DNA from: Candidatus [Bacteroides] periocalifornicus
GTDB taxonomy: Bacteria; Bacteroidota; Bacteroidia; Bacteroidales; CAJPTX01
Direction: 5' to 3'
DNA: 40,923 bases
Assembly: GCA_001421095.1 (NCBI GenBank)
Contig: LIIK01000014.1
Location: 989-41,911, forward strand
The notes below the pieces were generated by a model, which was not told the origin of the DNA, made no database searches, and saw only the letters and a list, made by a program, of their open reading frames with translations. Each line of letters begins with the position of its first letter. The first letter of the stretch is position 1. The translations under genes and the position numbers were made by a program. Positions 7,758 to 15,706 of the stretch are shown here, piece after piece.

Positions 7758-8150
7758 ATGGTAGCAGCAGTGGCAAAGGTAGATCTGATCAAAGTGGCCG
7801 AGCAGGCCTTTGCGGGTGAACCGAAGGAGTTCCCTGCATTCCAGAGTGGCGATACCATCACGGTGTCGTACAAGATTCGCGAAGGGAACAAAGAGCGAAT
7901 CCAGCAGTATAAGGGCGTTGTAATCCAGATAAAGGGCGCCCAGGCAATGAAGATGGTTACTGTCCGTAAGATGTCGGGCAGCGTAGGGGTAGAACGTATT
8001 TTCCCCCTGCCTTCACCCTTCATCGAGAAAATCGAGGTGAACAAGCTCGGGAAGGTTCGGCGGAATAGAATCTACTACCTCCGCGGCCTCACAGGCAAGA
8101 GGGCCAATATCAAGGAAAGGATAGTGCGCACCCAGCCCAAGGCCGAGTAA
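7758..8150 (+). CDS. rplS: 50S ribosomal protein L19
   Basis: L19 sits at the interface of the large and small ribosomal subunits. The 130-residue product follows the Bacteroidota L19 pattern closely: DLIKVAEQAF, SGDTITVSYKIREGNKERIQ, YKGVVIQIKG, TVRKMSGSVGVERIFPLPSPFI, and VNKLGKVRRNRIYYLRGLTGK. The only available ATG adds eight residues (MVAAVAKV) before the DLIK start usual in the group. No strong ribosome-binding site is seen. A promoter lies 55 bases upstream and a separate tRNA promoter follows, so it is probably monocistronic, away from the usual rpsP-rimM-trmD-rplS operon. Confidence 0.95.
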   Translation: MVAAVAKVDLIKVAEQAFAGEPKEFPAFQSGDTITVSYKIREGNKERIQQYKGVVIQIKGAQAMKMVTVRKMSGSVGVERIFPLPSPFIEKIEVNKLGKVRRNRIYYLRGLTGKRANIKERIVRTQPKAE

Positions 8151-8167
8151 GAAAAACCGCGCAGGGT

Positions 8168-8199
8168 ATTGCCTATTCCAGAAAAAGGTGCTACCTTTG
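8168..8199 (+). promoter_or_regulatory. Promoter of the tRNA-Arg gene
   Basis: TTG at 8169-8171, a 20-bp spacer, then TACCTTTG at 8192-8199 followed by CGG. The tRNA begins 17 bases later. Confidence 0.7.
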
Positions 8200-8215
8200 C
8201 GGTATGGGAACATGG

Positions 8216-8289
8216 GGCTCCGTAGCTTAACTGAATAGAGCACCTGACTACGGATCAGGAGGTTGCAGGTTTGAATCCCGCCGGAGTCA
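8216..8289 (+). tRNA. tRNA-Arg (anticodon ACG)
   Basis: Acceptor GGCTCCG pairs with CGGAGTC, D-stem GCTT/GAGC, anticodon stem CCTGA/TCAGG around CTACGGA, T-stem GCAGG/CCCGC. Anticodon ACG (A34 normally edited to inosine) reads CGN arginine codons. Discriminator A; CCA not encoded. Confidence 0.95.
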
Positions 8290-8290
8290 C

Positions 8291-8324
8291 AGGGGAATGG
8301 CCAGAGGGTCGTTCCCCTTTTTTT
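8291..8324 (+). terminator. Terminator of tRNA-Arg
   Basis: AGGGGAATG pairs with CGTTCCCCT (one wobble), followed by a T-run, directly after the tRNA. Confidence 0.8.
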
Positions 8325-8442
8325 ATTCCCCATTGCGCAGCCCCTAGTGTACATGAGGGTAGCGCCCCACTCCCCTCCTAGTTGTAAGTGCTGGAATATG
8401 CCCTAGGCACGGGTGATTTTTGGGAATTTGCACCCTCGATGG

Positions 8443-8472
8443 TTGATTTTCCAACGATTAGCACTACATTTG
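8443..8472 (+). promoter_or_regulatory. Promoter of the C69 dipeptidase gene
   Basis: TTG at 8443-8445, a 19-bp spacer and TACATTTG at 8465-8472, followed by CGG. The start codon lies 55 bases downstream. Confidence 0.68.
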
Positions 8473-8527
8473 CGGTGGGGGTGTAGGCTGCCTCCATTTG
8501 AAAAAATCACACTGTAACAGTAGTAAG

Positions 8528-10276
8528 ATGGTACATTATAAGCAATTAGGCGTAACGTTGGCAATGGGTCTCGGGTTGCTGCTCGGGGCAAACCAGGCAG
8601 AGGCCTGCACCAATTTTCTCATAACCAAGGGTGCTTCTGCCGACGGGAGCACCATGATAACCTACGCGGCAGATTCGCACCTGCTCTACGGCGAACTCTA
8701 CTTCTGGCCCACGGCTAAGTACCCCAAGGGCGCCCTCTACAAGGTTTACGAGTGGGACACGGGCAAGTACCTAGGCGAGATCCCCCAGGTAGAAAGCACC
8801 TACAGCGTGGTGGGCAACATGAATGAGCATCAGCTGGCTATAGGCGAAACCACCTATGGCGGCAGGCACGAGCTGGCCGATAGCACAGGCATCATGGACT
8901 ACGGCACTCTGATCTATGTGGCCCTGCAGCGCGCCAAGACCGCCCGCGAGGCAATACGCGTAATTACCGATTTGATGCGCGAGTACGGCTACGCAAGCAG
9001 TGGCGAATCGTTCTCCATCTCAGACCCCAATGAAGTCTGGATTCTTGAACTCATAGGCAAGGGAACGAAGTTGGGTGTCGACAAGAAGACCAAGCGGCCT
9101 GTAAACCTCCGCAAGGGCGCTGTATGGGTAGCCCGCCTGGTCCCCGACGGCTACGTTTGTGGGCATGCAAATCAAGCCCGTATCACCACTTTCCCCTTGG
9201 CCAATGGCAAGACCTCCATTACCGATAAGCAGATAAATAAGCTCAACGACCCCAAGGTAACCACAGTCTACAGCCACGATGTGATCTCCTTTGCCCGCGA
9301 GATGAACTACTTCAAGGGTAAGGATGCCGAATTCAGCTTCTCAGACACCTACGCCCCCGTAGATTTCGGCGCTGCCCGTTTCTGCGAAGTACGGGTGTGG
9401 AGCTTCTTCAGAACTTTAGTGCCCGGGTTTATGGACGAGTACCTCGACTACGCCATGGGGAAGAACCTTACCCACCGTATGCCACTCTGGGTGAAGCCAG
9501 ACCACAAGCTCACAGTGCACGAGGTGATGGATGCCATGCGCGACCACCTGGAAGATACCCCCCTAGATATGCGCAAGGACCCCGGCGCGGGCATGAGCGC
9601 CTGCCCCTACCGCTGGCGTCCCATGATCTGGGAGTATAAGGGGAAGAAGTACGTGAATGAGCGCGCCACCGCCACCCAGCAGACCGGTTTTGTGTTCGTA
9701 GCCCAGAGCAGGAGCTGGCTGCCCGATCCCGTGGGCGGCATCCTCTGGTTCGGGGTAGACGACGCAGCCTCCACGGTATTCACCCCCATGTACTGCGGTT
9801 TGCAGAAGGTGCACCCCTCCTACGCCGTGGGCAATGGCGACATGCTTACCTACAGCAGCACCGCAGCTTTCTGGAAATTCAACAAGGTGACAAACTACTG
9901 CTACCTACGGTATGACCTCATGCACCCCGATCTCCGAAAAGAGCAACTCCGGCTAGAGAATCAGTACCTTGAGGGCTCCAAAGAGATCGATGAAAAGGCC
10001 GCAGAACTCTACAAGACCGATCCTGAGAAGGCACGCCAAATGGTGAGCGACTACAGCTACCAGATGGCCGAGAACACCATGAATGCCTGGGACAAGCTCT
10101 ACGAATTCCTGCTGGTGAAATACATCGACGGCAATGTGAAGCAGGAGAAAAACGGAGTCTTCCTCCGCTCAAAGGACAGCGAGCGAATCCCCGCCAAGCC
10201 CAGTAATCCAGACTTCCCCGATTGGTGGAAAGAGGAGGTGATAAGGGCTACGGGCGACCGATTCCTGCACCTCTAG
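8528..10276 (+). CDS. Exported peptidase family C69 dipeptidase (PepD-like)
   Basis: A 582-residue N-terminal-nucleophile hydrolase that should release amino acids from dipeptides in the periplasm. The ATG at 8528 opens a short signal/pro-sequence, GVTLAMGLGLLLGANQAEA. This puts Cys27 (CTNFLITKGASADGS) at the mature N-terminus, where C69 enzymes expose their catalytic cysteine. Further family blocks are STYSVVGNMNEHQLAIGETTYGGR, IMDYGTLIYVALQRAKTAREAI and YASSGESFSISDPNEVWILELIGKG. The rest, including a C-terminal helical region, is intact, and the length is normal for the larger Bacteroidota members. It is monocistronic: a promoter stands in front and a 21-bp hairpin terminator follows. An upstream in-frame TTG would add residues before the signal peptide and is unlikely to be used. 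Confidence 0.9.
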   Translation: MVHYKQLGVTLAMGLGLLLGANQAEACTNFLITKGASADGSTMITYAADSHLLYGELYFWPTAKYPKGALYKVYEWDTGKYLGEIPQVESTYSVVGNMNEHQLAIGETTYGGRHELADSTGIMDYGTLIYVALQRAKTAREAIRVITDLMREYGYASSGESFSISDPNEVWILELIGKGTKLGVDKKTKRPVNLRKGAVWVARLVPDGYVCGHANQARITTFPLANGKTSITDKQINKLNDPKVTTVYSHDVISFAREMNYFKGKDAEFSFSDTYAPVDFGAARFCEVRVWSFFRTLVPGFMDEYLDYAMGKNLTHRMPLWVKPDHKLTVHEVMDAMRDHLEDTPLDMRKDPGAGMSACPYRWRPMIWEYKGKKYVNERATATQQTGFVFVAQSRSWLPDPVGGILWFGVDDAASTVFTPMYCGLQKVHPSYAVGNGDMLTYSSTAAFWKFNKVTNYCYLRYDLMHPDLRKEQLRLENQYLEGSKEIDEKAAELYKTDPEKARQMVSDYSYQMAENTMNAWDKLYEFLLVKYIDGNVKQEKNGVFLRSKDSERIPAKPSNPDFPDWWKEEVIRATGDRFLHL

Positions 10277-10296
10277 AATCCCCAGAGGCAACATCC

Positions 10297-10348
10297 AGAA
10301 GGGCGATATGCGCCAGCATATTAGGCTGGTGCGTGTCGCCCTTCTTTA
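10297..10348 (+). terminator. Long hairpin terminator after the dipeptidase
   Basis: AGAAGGGCGATATGCGCCAGC (10297-10317) pairs over 21 positions, with a few wobbles, with the segment 10325-10345, and TTT follows. It also overlaps any upstream-extended start of rlmH, which supports the later start. Confidence 0.75.
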
Positions 10349-10361
10349 CGAGCACGGTAGA

Positions 10362-10835
10362 ATGAACATTCGGCTGGTATGCGTAGGTAAGACTTCCGCA
10401 GCGTACCTACAGGCGGGCATTGCCCTTTATGCCGAGCGGTTGCGTAGGTACAGCAAGTTCAGCCTTGTGGAGCTAGAAACCCCGGGTGCCTGGTCTCGTT
10501 TGCCCCCAGGAGAGCTGCTCCGTCGTGAGGGCGAGCTGCTGCTTAAGCATTCGCCCAGAGGGGAATTCGTGTACCGATTCGACGAGCGGGGCCAGAGCAT
10601 CACATCCCCAGGGTTGGCCCGCCTAATCGAAAATCATGGCCTGCGGGGCGAGAGTTCGCTCGCGTTCCTCATTGGAGGGGCGTACGGATTCTCAGAGGAG
10701 GTGAAAGCAGAGTGCCCACATTCGCTCTCGCTCTCCCAGCTCACATTTAACCACCAGATGGTGAGGCTTATAGCGATAGAGCAGATCTACAGAGCCTTCA
10801 CCATTATCCGAGGCGAACCCTACCATCACGGGTAG
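10362..10835 (+). CDS. rlmH: 23S rRNA (pseudouridine1915-N3)-methyltransferase
   Basis: A SPOUT-class methyltransferase that methylates pseudouridine 1915 of 23S rRNA in assembled ribosomes, using S-adenosylmethionine. The 157-residue product has the family's full length and motifs: an N-terminal IRLVCVGKT strand, LDERG-like FDERGQSITS, the knot-forming FLIGGAYGFSEEV, and the diagnostic C-terminus LSQLTFNHQMVRLIAIEQIYRAFTIIRGEPYHH. The ATG at 10362 is chosen because MNIRLVCVGK is the usual opening and upstream codons lie inside the preceding terminator hairpin. The promoter is not obvious. Confidence 0.95.
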   Translation: MNIRLVCVGKTSAAYLQAGIALYAERLRRYSKFSLVELETPGAWSRLPPGELLRREGELLLKHSPRGEFVYRFDERGQSITSPGLARLIENHGLRGESSLAFLIGGAYGFSEEVKAECPHSLSLSQLTFNHQMVRLIAIEQIYRAFTIIRGEPYHHG

Positions 10836-11000
10836 CGTCCCAGGGCAAAAGCCGGAGACTGGCTCTGCCTGCCCAGGGTGGCGTCCTCGTGGAAAACCAG
10901 GCAACTCTTTCGCAGCCAGGGCTTTCAGCATTGTCAAGAGCCCGTATTTGTCGCGAGCAATAGGGGAATTCGTAAAATAAGCCATTGCCATTTTGGGGAG

Positions 11001-11612
11001 ATGGAGTCGTTAATCAATAGCCTAAATTCAACGCCAATAGCCCCCTCGTTCGACACCTTTATTGGGTATTGTGCCCAGGTGCTACGGGTCGGCGGAACAT
11101 TGCTCTACCCTACCGACACCATCTGGGGGCTAGGGTGCGATGCCACGCAACCCCAGGCCGTAGAGCGAATATACCGAATAAAGGGACGCCCAGAGGGGAA
11201 AAGCCTGCTGGTGCTGGTGGGCAGCCTACACATGCTGCGCAGCTACGTAGAAGAAATTCCAGAAGTTGCGTGCGAGTTGCTATCCAGCTATCCCACTCCG
11301 CTCACGGTGATCTACCCCAAGGCGAGGGGCATCGCCCCGAATGCCACTGCGGCAGACGGCAGCATCGGCATCCGGCTAGTGCACCATCCCTTTTGCCAAG
11401 CATTGCTGGAGGCGCTTGGAAGGCCTTTAATCTCAACCTCTGCCAACCTCAGCGGCGCGCCATATAGGGGCGGATTCCTCCAGATAGAGGATGCGATAAA
11501 GCGGGGGGTAGACCTCATAGTGCCCCGTGATTTCGACACCGCCAGCGGTATAGGCAAACCCTCTGCCATCTGCAAGGTGAACGGCACTGCCCTGGAGTGG
11601 GTACGCAAGTAG
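11001..11612 (+). CDS. tsaC: Threonylcarbamoyl-AMP synthase (TsaC/YrdC family)
   Basis: This family makes threonylcarbamoyl-AMP from threonine, bicarbonate and ATP, the first step of the tRNA t6A37 modification. The 203-residue protein shows GGTLLYPTDTIWGLGCDA near residue 30, IYRIKGRPEGKSLLVLV (the KxR ATP/carbonate site), TPLTVIYPKA, GSIGIRLVHHPFCQALLEALGRPLISTSANLSG (SxN site), and a C-terminal SAICKV. It is the short single-domain form without the Sua5 C-terminal domain. The ATG at 11001 is preferred because an upstream extension lacks family similarity. The close paralogue YciO cannot be fully excluded, but the motif set fits TsaC. Convincing promoter not seen. Confidence 0.88.
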   Translation: MESLINSLNSTPIAPSFDTFIGYCAQVLRVGGTLLYPTDTIWGLGCDATQPQAVERIYRIKGRPEGKSLLVLVGSLHMLRSYVEEIPEVACELLSSYPTPLTVIYPKARGIAPNATAADGSIGIRLVHHPFCQALLEALGRPLISTSANLSGAPYRGGFLQIEDAIKRGVDLIVPRDFDTASGIGKPSAICKVNGTALEWVRK

Positions 11613-11729
11613 CCCTTTCGGCATATGGTAGAAGGCCTCAGCAGGCATTCCCCCTGAGGTGAACGCTCCTCGTCCCCGTGCCACGAAGATTGCGCTCGCA
11701 GGGTCTTGCAGAGGGATTTACCCTGCGAA

Positions 11730-11761
11730 TTTGGTAGGAATGAAAAAAGCCGTTACCTTTG
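11730..11761 (+). promoter_or_regulatory. Promoter of rplU-rpmA
   Basis: TTTG at 11730-11733, a 20-bp spacer and TACCTTTG at 11754-11761. The rplU start codon follows 40 bases later. Confidence 0.75.
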
Positions 11762-11801
11762 CACCTCGGAAGTAGGGAAATTACACATACAGGATATCGA
11801 G

Positions 11802-12113
11802 ATGTACGTAGTAGTAGAGATAGCAGGGCAACAGTTCAAAGTTCAGCAAGACCAGCGGATTTACGTTCACCGGTTAGCTGGCACTGTAGGCGATGCGGTG
11901 GAGTTTAACCAGGTGCTCCTCGTAGATCATGACAACGCCGTTACCGTGGGCACTCCTACGGTGGCTGGCGCAGTGGTCAAGGCCAAAATCCTCGACCACG
12001 TGAAAGGGGACAAGGTTATAGTATTCAAGAAGAAACGCCGTAAGGGCTACAAGGTGAAGCGTGGCCACCGGCAGTGTTTCACGCAGATAGAGATTAGCGA
12101 AATAGTAGCCTAG
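11802..12113 (+). CDS. rplU: 50S ribosomal protein L21
   Basis: L21 binds 23S rRNA in the large subunit. The 103-residue product opens MYVVVEIAGQQFKVQQDQRIYVHRL and ends with the basic FKKKRRKGYKVKRGHRQCFTQI block that is diagnostic of the family. Length is normal. I chose the ATG at 11802 because it gives the canonical MY(A/V)(I/V)VEI start. It is followed by rpmA after 146 bases, the near-universal rplU-rpmA pairing, and both are probably served by the promoter at 11730. Confidence 0.96.
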   Translation: MYVVVEIAGQQFKVQQDQRIYVHRLAGTVGDAVEFNQVLLVDHDNAVTVGTPTVAGAVVKAKILDHVKGDKVIVFKKKRRKGYKVKRGHRQCFTQIEISEIVA

Positions 12114-12259
12114 TTCCTCCTCTTCAGCCTGGTGGTGCGAAGGGAGAGCATAACCCCAGCAGCCCGAAAGAGCTTCCCTGTCTGGAGTAGAGTAACCTGG
12201 TGCCACCACGGCCAAAGAGGCAGAACCAAAGAGAATTCAAGCAGTAGGAGGTAGATACA

Positions 12260-12562
12260 ATGGCGCATAAGAAAGGTGTCGGTAGCTCGCGCAACGGTCG
12301 CGATTCACATAGCAAACGATTAGGCGTAAAGCTTTTCGGTGGCCAATTTGCCAAGGCGGGTAATATACTAGTTCGGCAGCGGGGTACGGTGCATAACCCC
12401 GGCCTGAATGTGGGCATTGGACGAGACCACACACTGTTCGCATTGGTCGACGGACACGTGCAGTTTGCCAAGCGTTTTGGCGGTAAGAGCTACGTGTCAG
12501 TGATCCCTGTTCCAGTAGAAGCTGCAACGCCCGCAGAGGCCACAGCACCCGCCGAATCGTAA
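12260..12562 (+). CDS. rpmA: 50S ribosomal protein L27
   Basis: L27 reaches the peptidyl-transferase centre through its N-terminal arm. The 100-residue product starts MAHKKGVGSSRNGRDSHSKR, meaning the arm needs no Firmicutes-style N-terminal pre-processing, and continues LGVKLFGGQFAKAGNILVRQRGT and VGIGRDHTLFALVDG. The core is complete. The C-terminus carries an extra Ala/Pro/Glu-rich tail of about 15 residues (VEAATPAEATAPAES) beyond the usual end of the protein. AGGAGGT lies upstream of the ATG at good spacing. Confidence 0.96.
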   Translation: MAHKKGVGSSRNGRDSHSKRLGVKLFGGQFAKAGNILVRQRGTVHNPGLNVGIGRDHTLFALVDGHVQFAKRFGGKSYVSVIPVPVEAATPAEATAPAES

Positions 12563-12588
12563 GCCTTTACGGTGTCCCACTCATTCCA

Positions 12589-12627
12589 CAGGCGTGGTAC
12601 GACTGCTGAGCGGTAGTGCCACGCCTG
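12589..12627 (+). terminator. Hairpin after rpmA, probable terminator
   Basis: CAGGCGTGGTA pairs with TGCCACGCCTG and the stem continues through ACTGC/GCGGT around a 3-4 base loop. No clear T-run follows, so termination strength is uncertain. Confidence 0.5.
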
Positions 12628-12977
12628 CGCTATTTAGGGCGGTCCCCCCTGTCCCTTTGGATGTGGCTGTAGTCTAAATAGCTACGCGTGCCCCCATTAC
12701 AGCGGTGGTCTGTTTCTTTTCGCCACCGGGGAGCTTGAATCGGGAGGATGCTTTTGCCCCTAGGGGCAGGGTAAGGGTTCGGCGTGCCTGGTGGCGCGTT
12801 GTTTTTCCCGAGCCTTCCCTCTAGAGTTACAGTGAAGAAGAGTACGCCAACGCTGCGTACCGCGCCAGTTCAAGGGGCATCTTCAGCGTTCCCATGCGTT
12901 CAGATCACCCTGCTATCGTTAGCCTACCCTGTATTTATTGAAATCGAGTTCCTAATCCTAAGGAGTTCCGTAGCACA
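12628..12977 (+). other. Gene-free stretch upstream of serS
   Basis: About 350 bases without a supportable gene. It has several short GC-rich segments (GCCCCTAGGGGC near 12755 is a small palindrome) but no TAnnTTTG promoter that I could find. AAGGAG lies 15 bases before the serS ATG and serves as its ribosome-binding site. Confidence 0.4.
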
Positions 12978-14258
12978 ATGCTTACCCTAAAGCGAATCAA
13001 GCAGAACAGCCAGGCGGTGGTAGAGGCCCTGGCACGTAAGGGGGTGGAAGCCCGCGAGGCCATAGCCCAAGTAGTAGACCTAGACCAGGCACGGCGCGCA
13101 TTGCAGGCCGAGGCCGATACCCTCCAGGCCAATATCAACCAGGCCTCCAAGGAGATCGGGACGCTCATGCGGCAAGGGCAGCAGCAGGCCGCCGAGCAGC
13201 TAAAAGCCAACGTGGCCACCTTTAAAGAGAAGGTGAAAGCCGCCACCGAGCGCATGGGGCAAATTGACCACGAGCTTTCCGAAATCCTCGTCCAGCTCCC
13301 CAATCTACCGCATGAATCGGTACCCGACGGGCGTACCGCCGATGACAACCTTGTGGTGCGCACCGAGGGCGAGCTCCCCGAGCCATCGGCCGCCCGACTA
13401 CCCCACTGGGAAGTGGCCGCGCGCCTGGGTATCATCAACTTCGAACTCGGCGTGAAGATTACCGGTAGCGGATTCCCGCTCTACCTAGGGGCAGGCGCAA
13501 GGCTCGAGAGGAGCCTGATCAACTTCTTCCTGGAGGAGAATTCCAAGGCCGGCTACCTGGAGGTGATGCCCCCGATAATGGTGAACGCCGACAGCGCCTA
13601 CGCCACGGGGCAGCTCCCCGACAAGGAGGGGCAGATGTACCACGTGCCGCAGGATGGCTTTTACCTAGTGCCCACAGCCGAGGTTCCCCTCACCAATATC
13701 TACCGCGATGCCATACTGGAGGAACGTGAACTGCCAGTGCGCATCACCGCCTACACCCCCTGCTTCCGGCGTGAAGCTGGCTCCTACGGAAAGGATGTCC
13801 GTGGGCTCAATCGCCTGCACCAGTTTGACAAGGTGGAGATTGTGTGCATAGACACCCCCGCCCGCTCCTACGATAGGCTCGAGGAGATGGTGCAGCACGT
13901 GGAACTCCTACTGCAGAAGCTCGAGCTACCCTACCGTGTGCTCAAGCTCTGCGCTGGCGATATGAGCTTTACCTCTGCCCTTACCTACGATCTGGAGGTC
14001 TACTCCGCAGGGCAAGACCGTTGGCTAGAGGTAAGCTCCGTGAGCAACTTTGAGGACTACCAGGCCAATCGGCTCCAGCTCCGCTACCGCAGCGAAACCG
14101 AAAAGCGCAATGTGCTAGCCCATACCCTGAATGGGAGTTCACTCGCCCTCCCCCGCGTGGTGGCGGCGCTCCTGGAGAACCACCAGACCGCCCATGGCGT
14201 GCGAATACCCAAAGCCCTGCAACCCTGGATGGGCGTAGAGGAGCTACGGTGGAAGTAA
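12978..14258 (+). CDS. serS: Seryl-tRNA synthetase
   Basis: A class II aminoacyl-tRNA synthetase that charges tRNA-Ser and tRNA-Sec. The 426-residue product has the N-terminal antiparallel coiled-coil arm (about residues 25-105, rich in Ala, Gln, Glu and Lys) and then the catalytic domain. Visible blocks are GARLERSLINFFLEEN (motif 1 region), VPTAEVPLTN, ITAYTPCFRREAGSYGKDVRGLNRLHQF (motif 2 with substrate loop), LEVSSVSNFEDYQANRL and LNGSSLALPRVVAALLENHQT (motif 3). Length and motif set are normal for a bacterial SerRS. The ribosome-binding site AAGGAG precedes the ATG. ruvC begins 16 bases after the stop, so the two are likely cotranscribed. Confidence 0.97.
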   Translation: MLTLKRIKQNSQAVVEALARKGVEAREAIAQVVDLDQARRALQAEADTLQANINQASKEIGTLMRQGQQQAAEQLKANVATFKEKVKAATERMGQIDHELSEILVQLPNLPHESVPDGRTADDNLVVRTEGELPEPSAARLPHWEVAARLGIINFELGVKITGSGFPLYLGAGARLERSLINFFLEENSKAGYLEVMPPIMVNADSAYATGQLPDKEGQMYHVPQDGFYLVPTAEVPLTNIYRDAILEERELPVRITAYTPCFRREAGSYGKDVRGLNRLHQFDKVEIVCIDTPARSYDRLEEMVQHVELLLQKLELPYRVLKLCAGDMSFTSALTYDLEVYSAGQDRWLEVSSVSNFEDYQANRLQLRYRSETEKRNVLAHTLNGSSLALPRVVAALLENHQTAHGVRIPKALQPWMGVEELRWK

Positions 14259-14274
14259 TACGCAGGTAACCCCC

Positions 14275-14865
14275 ATGCCGACCCTAGAGATTGTAAATTC
14301 TGAATCCCTTAAGGGGGGGCGTCGCATCATGGGCATCGACCCCGGCACACAGGTCATGGGGTACGGCGTGGTGCAGGAGGATGCGCAACGCCAACTCCAC
14401 CTGGTGGTGGCTGGCGCCGTAAGCCTCGTGAAGGTGGGCGATCCCTACCAGCGTCTGTGCGAAATCTACCGTACCGTGCAGGCGCTCACCGGGCGATTCA
14501 GCCCTGGGGAGGTCGCTATAGAGGCCCCCTTCTTCGGCAAGAACGCCCAGAGCATGCTCAAGCTTGGCCGTGCGCAGGGGGTAGCCATTGCCGCCATCAT
14601 CGGTGCGGGGTATCCGATATTTGAGTACGCACCCCGCCGTATAAAGCAGGCCATAACGGGCAAGGGTGCAGCCACCAAGGAGCAGGTTGCCTACCTGCTG
14701 CAGCAGATCTTCGTGGGGCAGCCGCTTGAGGAGCTGCGCTACCAAGACGCTACCGATGGCCTCGCGGTGGCCGTATGCCATGCGCTGCAGAGCTCCGTAC
14801 CAGCCACGGGGCGTGGCAGTAGCTGGGAGGCTTTCGCCCGGCAGAACCCCGATAGGGTGAAGTAG
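14275..14865 (+). CDS. ruvC: Holliday junction resolvase RuvC
   Basis: RuvC cuts four-way DNA junctions symmetrically with RuvAB. The four catalytic acidic residues are present: D in IMGIDPGT, E in AIEAPFFGKNAQS, and the D pair in YQDATDGLAVAVCHAL. Other conserved parts are the KLGRAQGVAIAAI helix and YAPRRIKQAITGKGAATKEQV. The start is uncertain. The ATG at 14275 gives 196 residues; the ATG at 14328, directly before GIDPGT and behind an AAGGGGGGG run that could be a ribosome-binding site, would give 178. Neighbouring ruvA/ruvB are absent. A perfect hairpin follows. Confidence 0.94.
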   Translation: MPTLEIVNSESLKGGRRIMGIDPGTQVMGYGVVQEDAQRQLHLVVAGAVSLVKVGDPYQRLCEIYRTVQALTGRFSPGEVAIEAPFFGKNAQSMLKLGRAQGVAIAAIIGAGYPIFEYAPRRIKQAITGKGAATKEQVAYLLQQIFVGQPLEELRYQDATDGLAVAVCHALQSSVPATGRGSSWEAFARQNPDRVK

Positions 14866-14881
14866 CCGTCCAGAGGTACTA

Positions 14882-14920
14882 CGCGAGGGGGGTGTGCCAT
14901 TATGGCACACCCCCCTCGCG
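14882..14920. terminator. Perfect inverted repeat, 19-bp arms, after ruvC
   Basis: CGCGAGGGGGGTGTGCCAT is followed after one base by its exact reverse complement. The RNA would fold into a 17-bp GC-rich stem with an ATTAT loop. No T-run follows, so it may stop transcription by structure alone or protect the 3' end. It is near-symmetric and could work on either strand. Confidence 0.6.
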
Positions 14921-15054
14921 CGTATAGAGAGACCTCTGCGAAGGGCATGCGACCTCTGCAGAACCTGCCTGCACGAAGCGACAAGCAGAGTTGCTACGCT
15001 CTTCGATAAATGTAAGCAGTGGATTAAAAAGGGTTTAATCGGTCACTTAGAATC

Positions 15055-15076
15055 GCGACGCGGCACGCCACGTCGC
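15055..15076. repeat. 22-bp short palindromic repeat
   Basis: The 22-bp unit GCGACGCGGCACGCCACGTCGC is nearly self-complementary. Its reverse complement matches the segment at 16820-16841 upstream of the dehydroquinase gene with one mismatch, so it belongs to a dispersed family. Confidence 0.55.
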
Positions 15077-15158
15077 TACAAACGCGGGAGATCCCGCCAG
15101 GGACACTCGCAGGAGGGCTGACGCTCGCGCTGTGATACGCGCCCACCCCATCCCTGCA

Positions 15159-15270
15159 CCATCGCCGTACCTTCGCCGTACCATCGCCCTACCTGCGCCG
15201 CTTCATGTTCGGATTTCGTGGCGAAATCCGAGGATGCACTAGAGGAGGTAGGGCGATGGTAGGGCGAAGA
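15159..15270. repeat. Modular 11-bp inverted-array element, copy A
   Basis: The left array has four consecutive 11-bp modules: CCATCGCCGTA (15159), CCTTCGCCGTA (15170), CCATCGCCCTA (15181) and CCTGCGCCGCT (15192). A core hairpin follows, TCGGATTTCG with CGAAATCCGA around TGG (15209-15231). The right array holds the same modules inverted: TAGGGCGATGG (15249) and TAGGGCGAAGA (15260). A second copy lies at 35082-35190. It has no coding capacity. Confidence 0.75.
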
Positions 15271-15674
15271 ATGGGTGTAGACCCCTCTTCCTGTTCTGGT
15301 ACGTGGCCTCTGCAAAAGTCCAGAACGGGTTCAATCTTTCAGCGGATTCTTTCCCTGTATTGCTTGTAAATAGTTCTGAACCAATCGATTCAATTTATTG
15401 AAGGCCGTGAATTGATCAAGGGGATTTACGCAAAAGCCTGATCATCAGGAAGGTGGGGTGCTGCGTGAGGTACTTCAGCAGGTACGGTGCTGTAGGGGCG
15501 GTGCCGATCAACACGAGTGCCCACCAGCGAGAGCCCTCCCTGTCTACATTGCGTCGTTTATGTGATTTTTGCTGAGGCCTTGGAATTCCAAACCCTTACG
15601 ACTTCTGGAAAGAGCGGGGAGGAGGCCCTGCCCCTTGCTCTGGGGGCCTTGCTGTGCTCGTTGGGGAGAAATCC
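15271..15674 (+). other. Gene-free stretch between ruvC and aroB
   Basis: No supportable gene here. The 13-bp string GCTGTAGGGGCGG at 15489-15501 recurs inverted at 40307-40319, within similar GC-rich surroundings (ACGAGTGCCCACC / CGAGTGCCCGCC). The rest is AT-richer spacer leading to the aroB promoter. Confidence 0.4.
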
Positions 15675-15706
15675 CTTGCCACTGTGAATAGTATTTTCTA
15701 CCTTTG
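15675..15706 (+). promoter_or_regulatory. Promoter of aroB
   Basis: TTG at 15676-15678, a 20-bp spacer and TACCTTTG at 15699-15706 followed by CGG. The start codon is 44 bases downstream. Confidence 0.72.

Noticed and set aside
8013..8354. Minus-strand open frame across tRNA-Arg and the end of rplS
   Set aside because: Antisense of a tRNA and of a conserved ribosomal protein gene; no independent evidence.
12628..12977. T-box-like leader before serS
   Set aside because: No T-box sequence or specifier stem was found and T-boxes are not typical for Bacteroidota.
15159..15270. CRISPR array
   Set aside because: The 11-bp units are contiguous with no spacers and occur in inverted orientation around a hairpin, and no cas genes are near.
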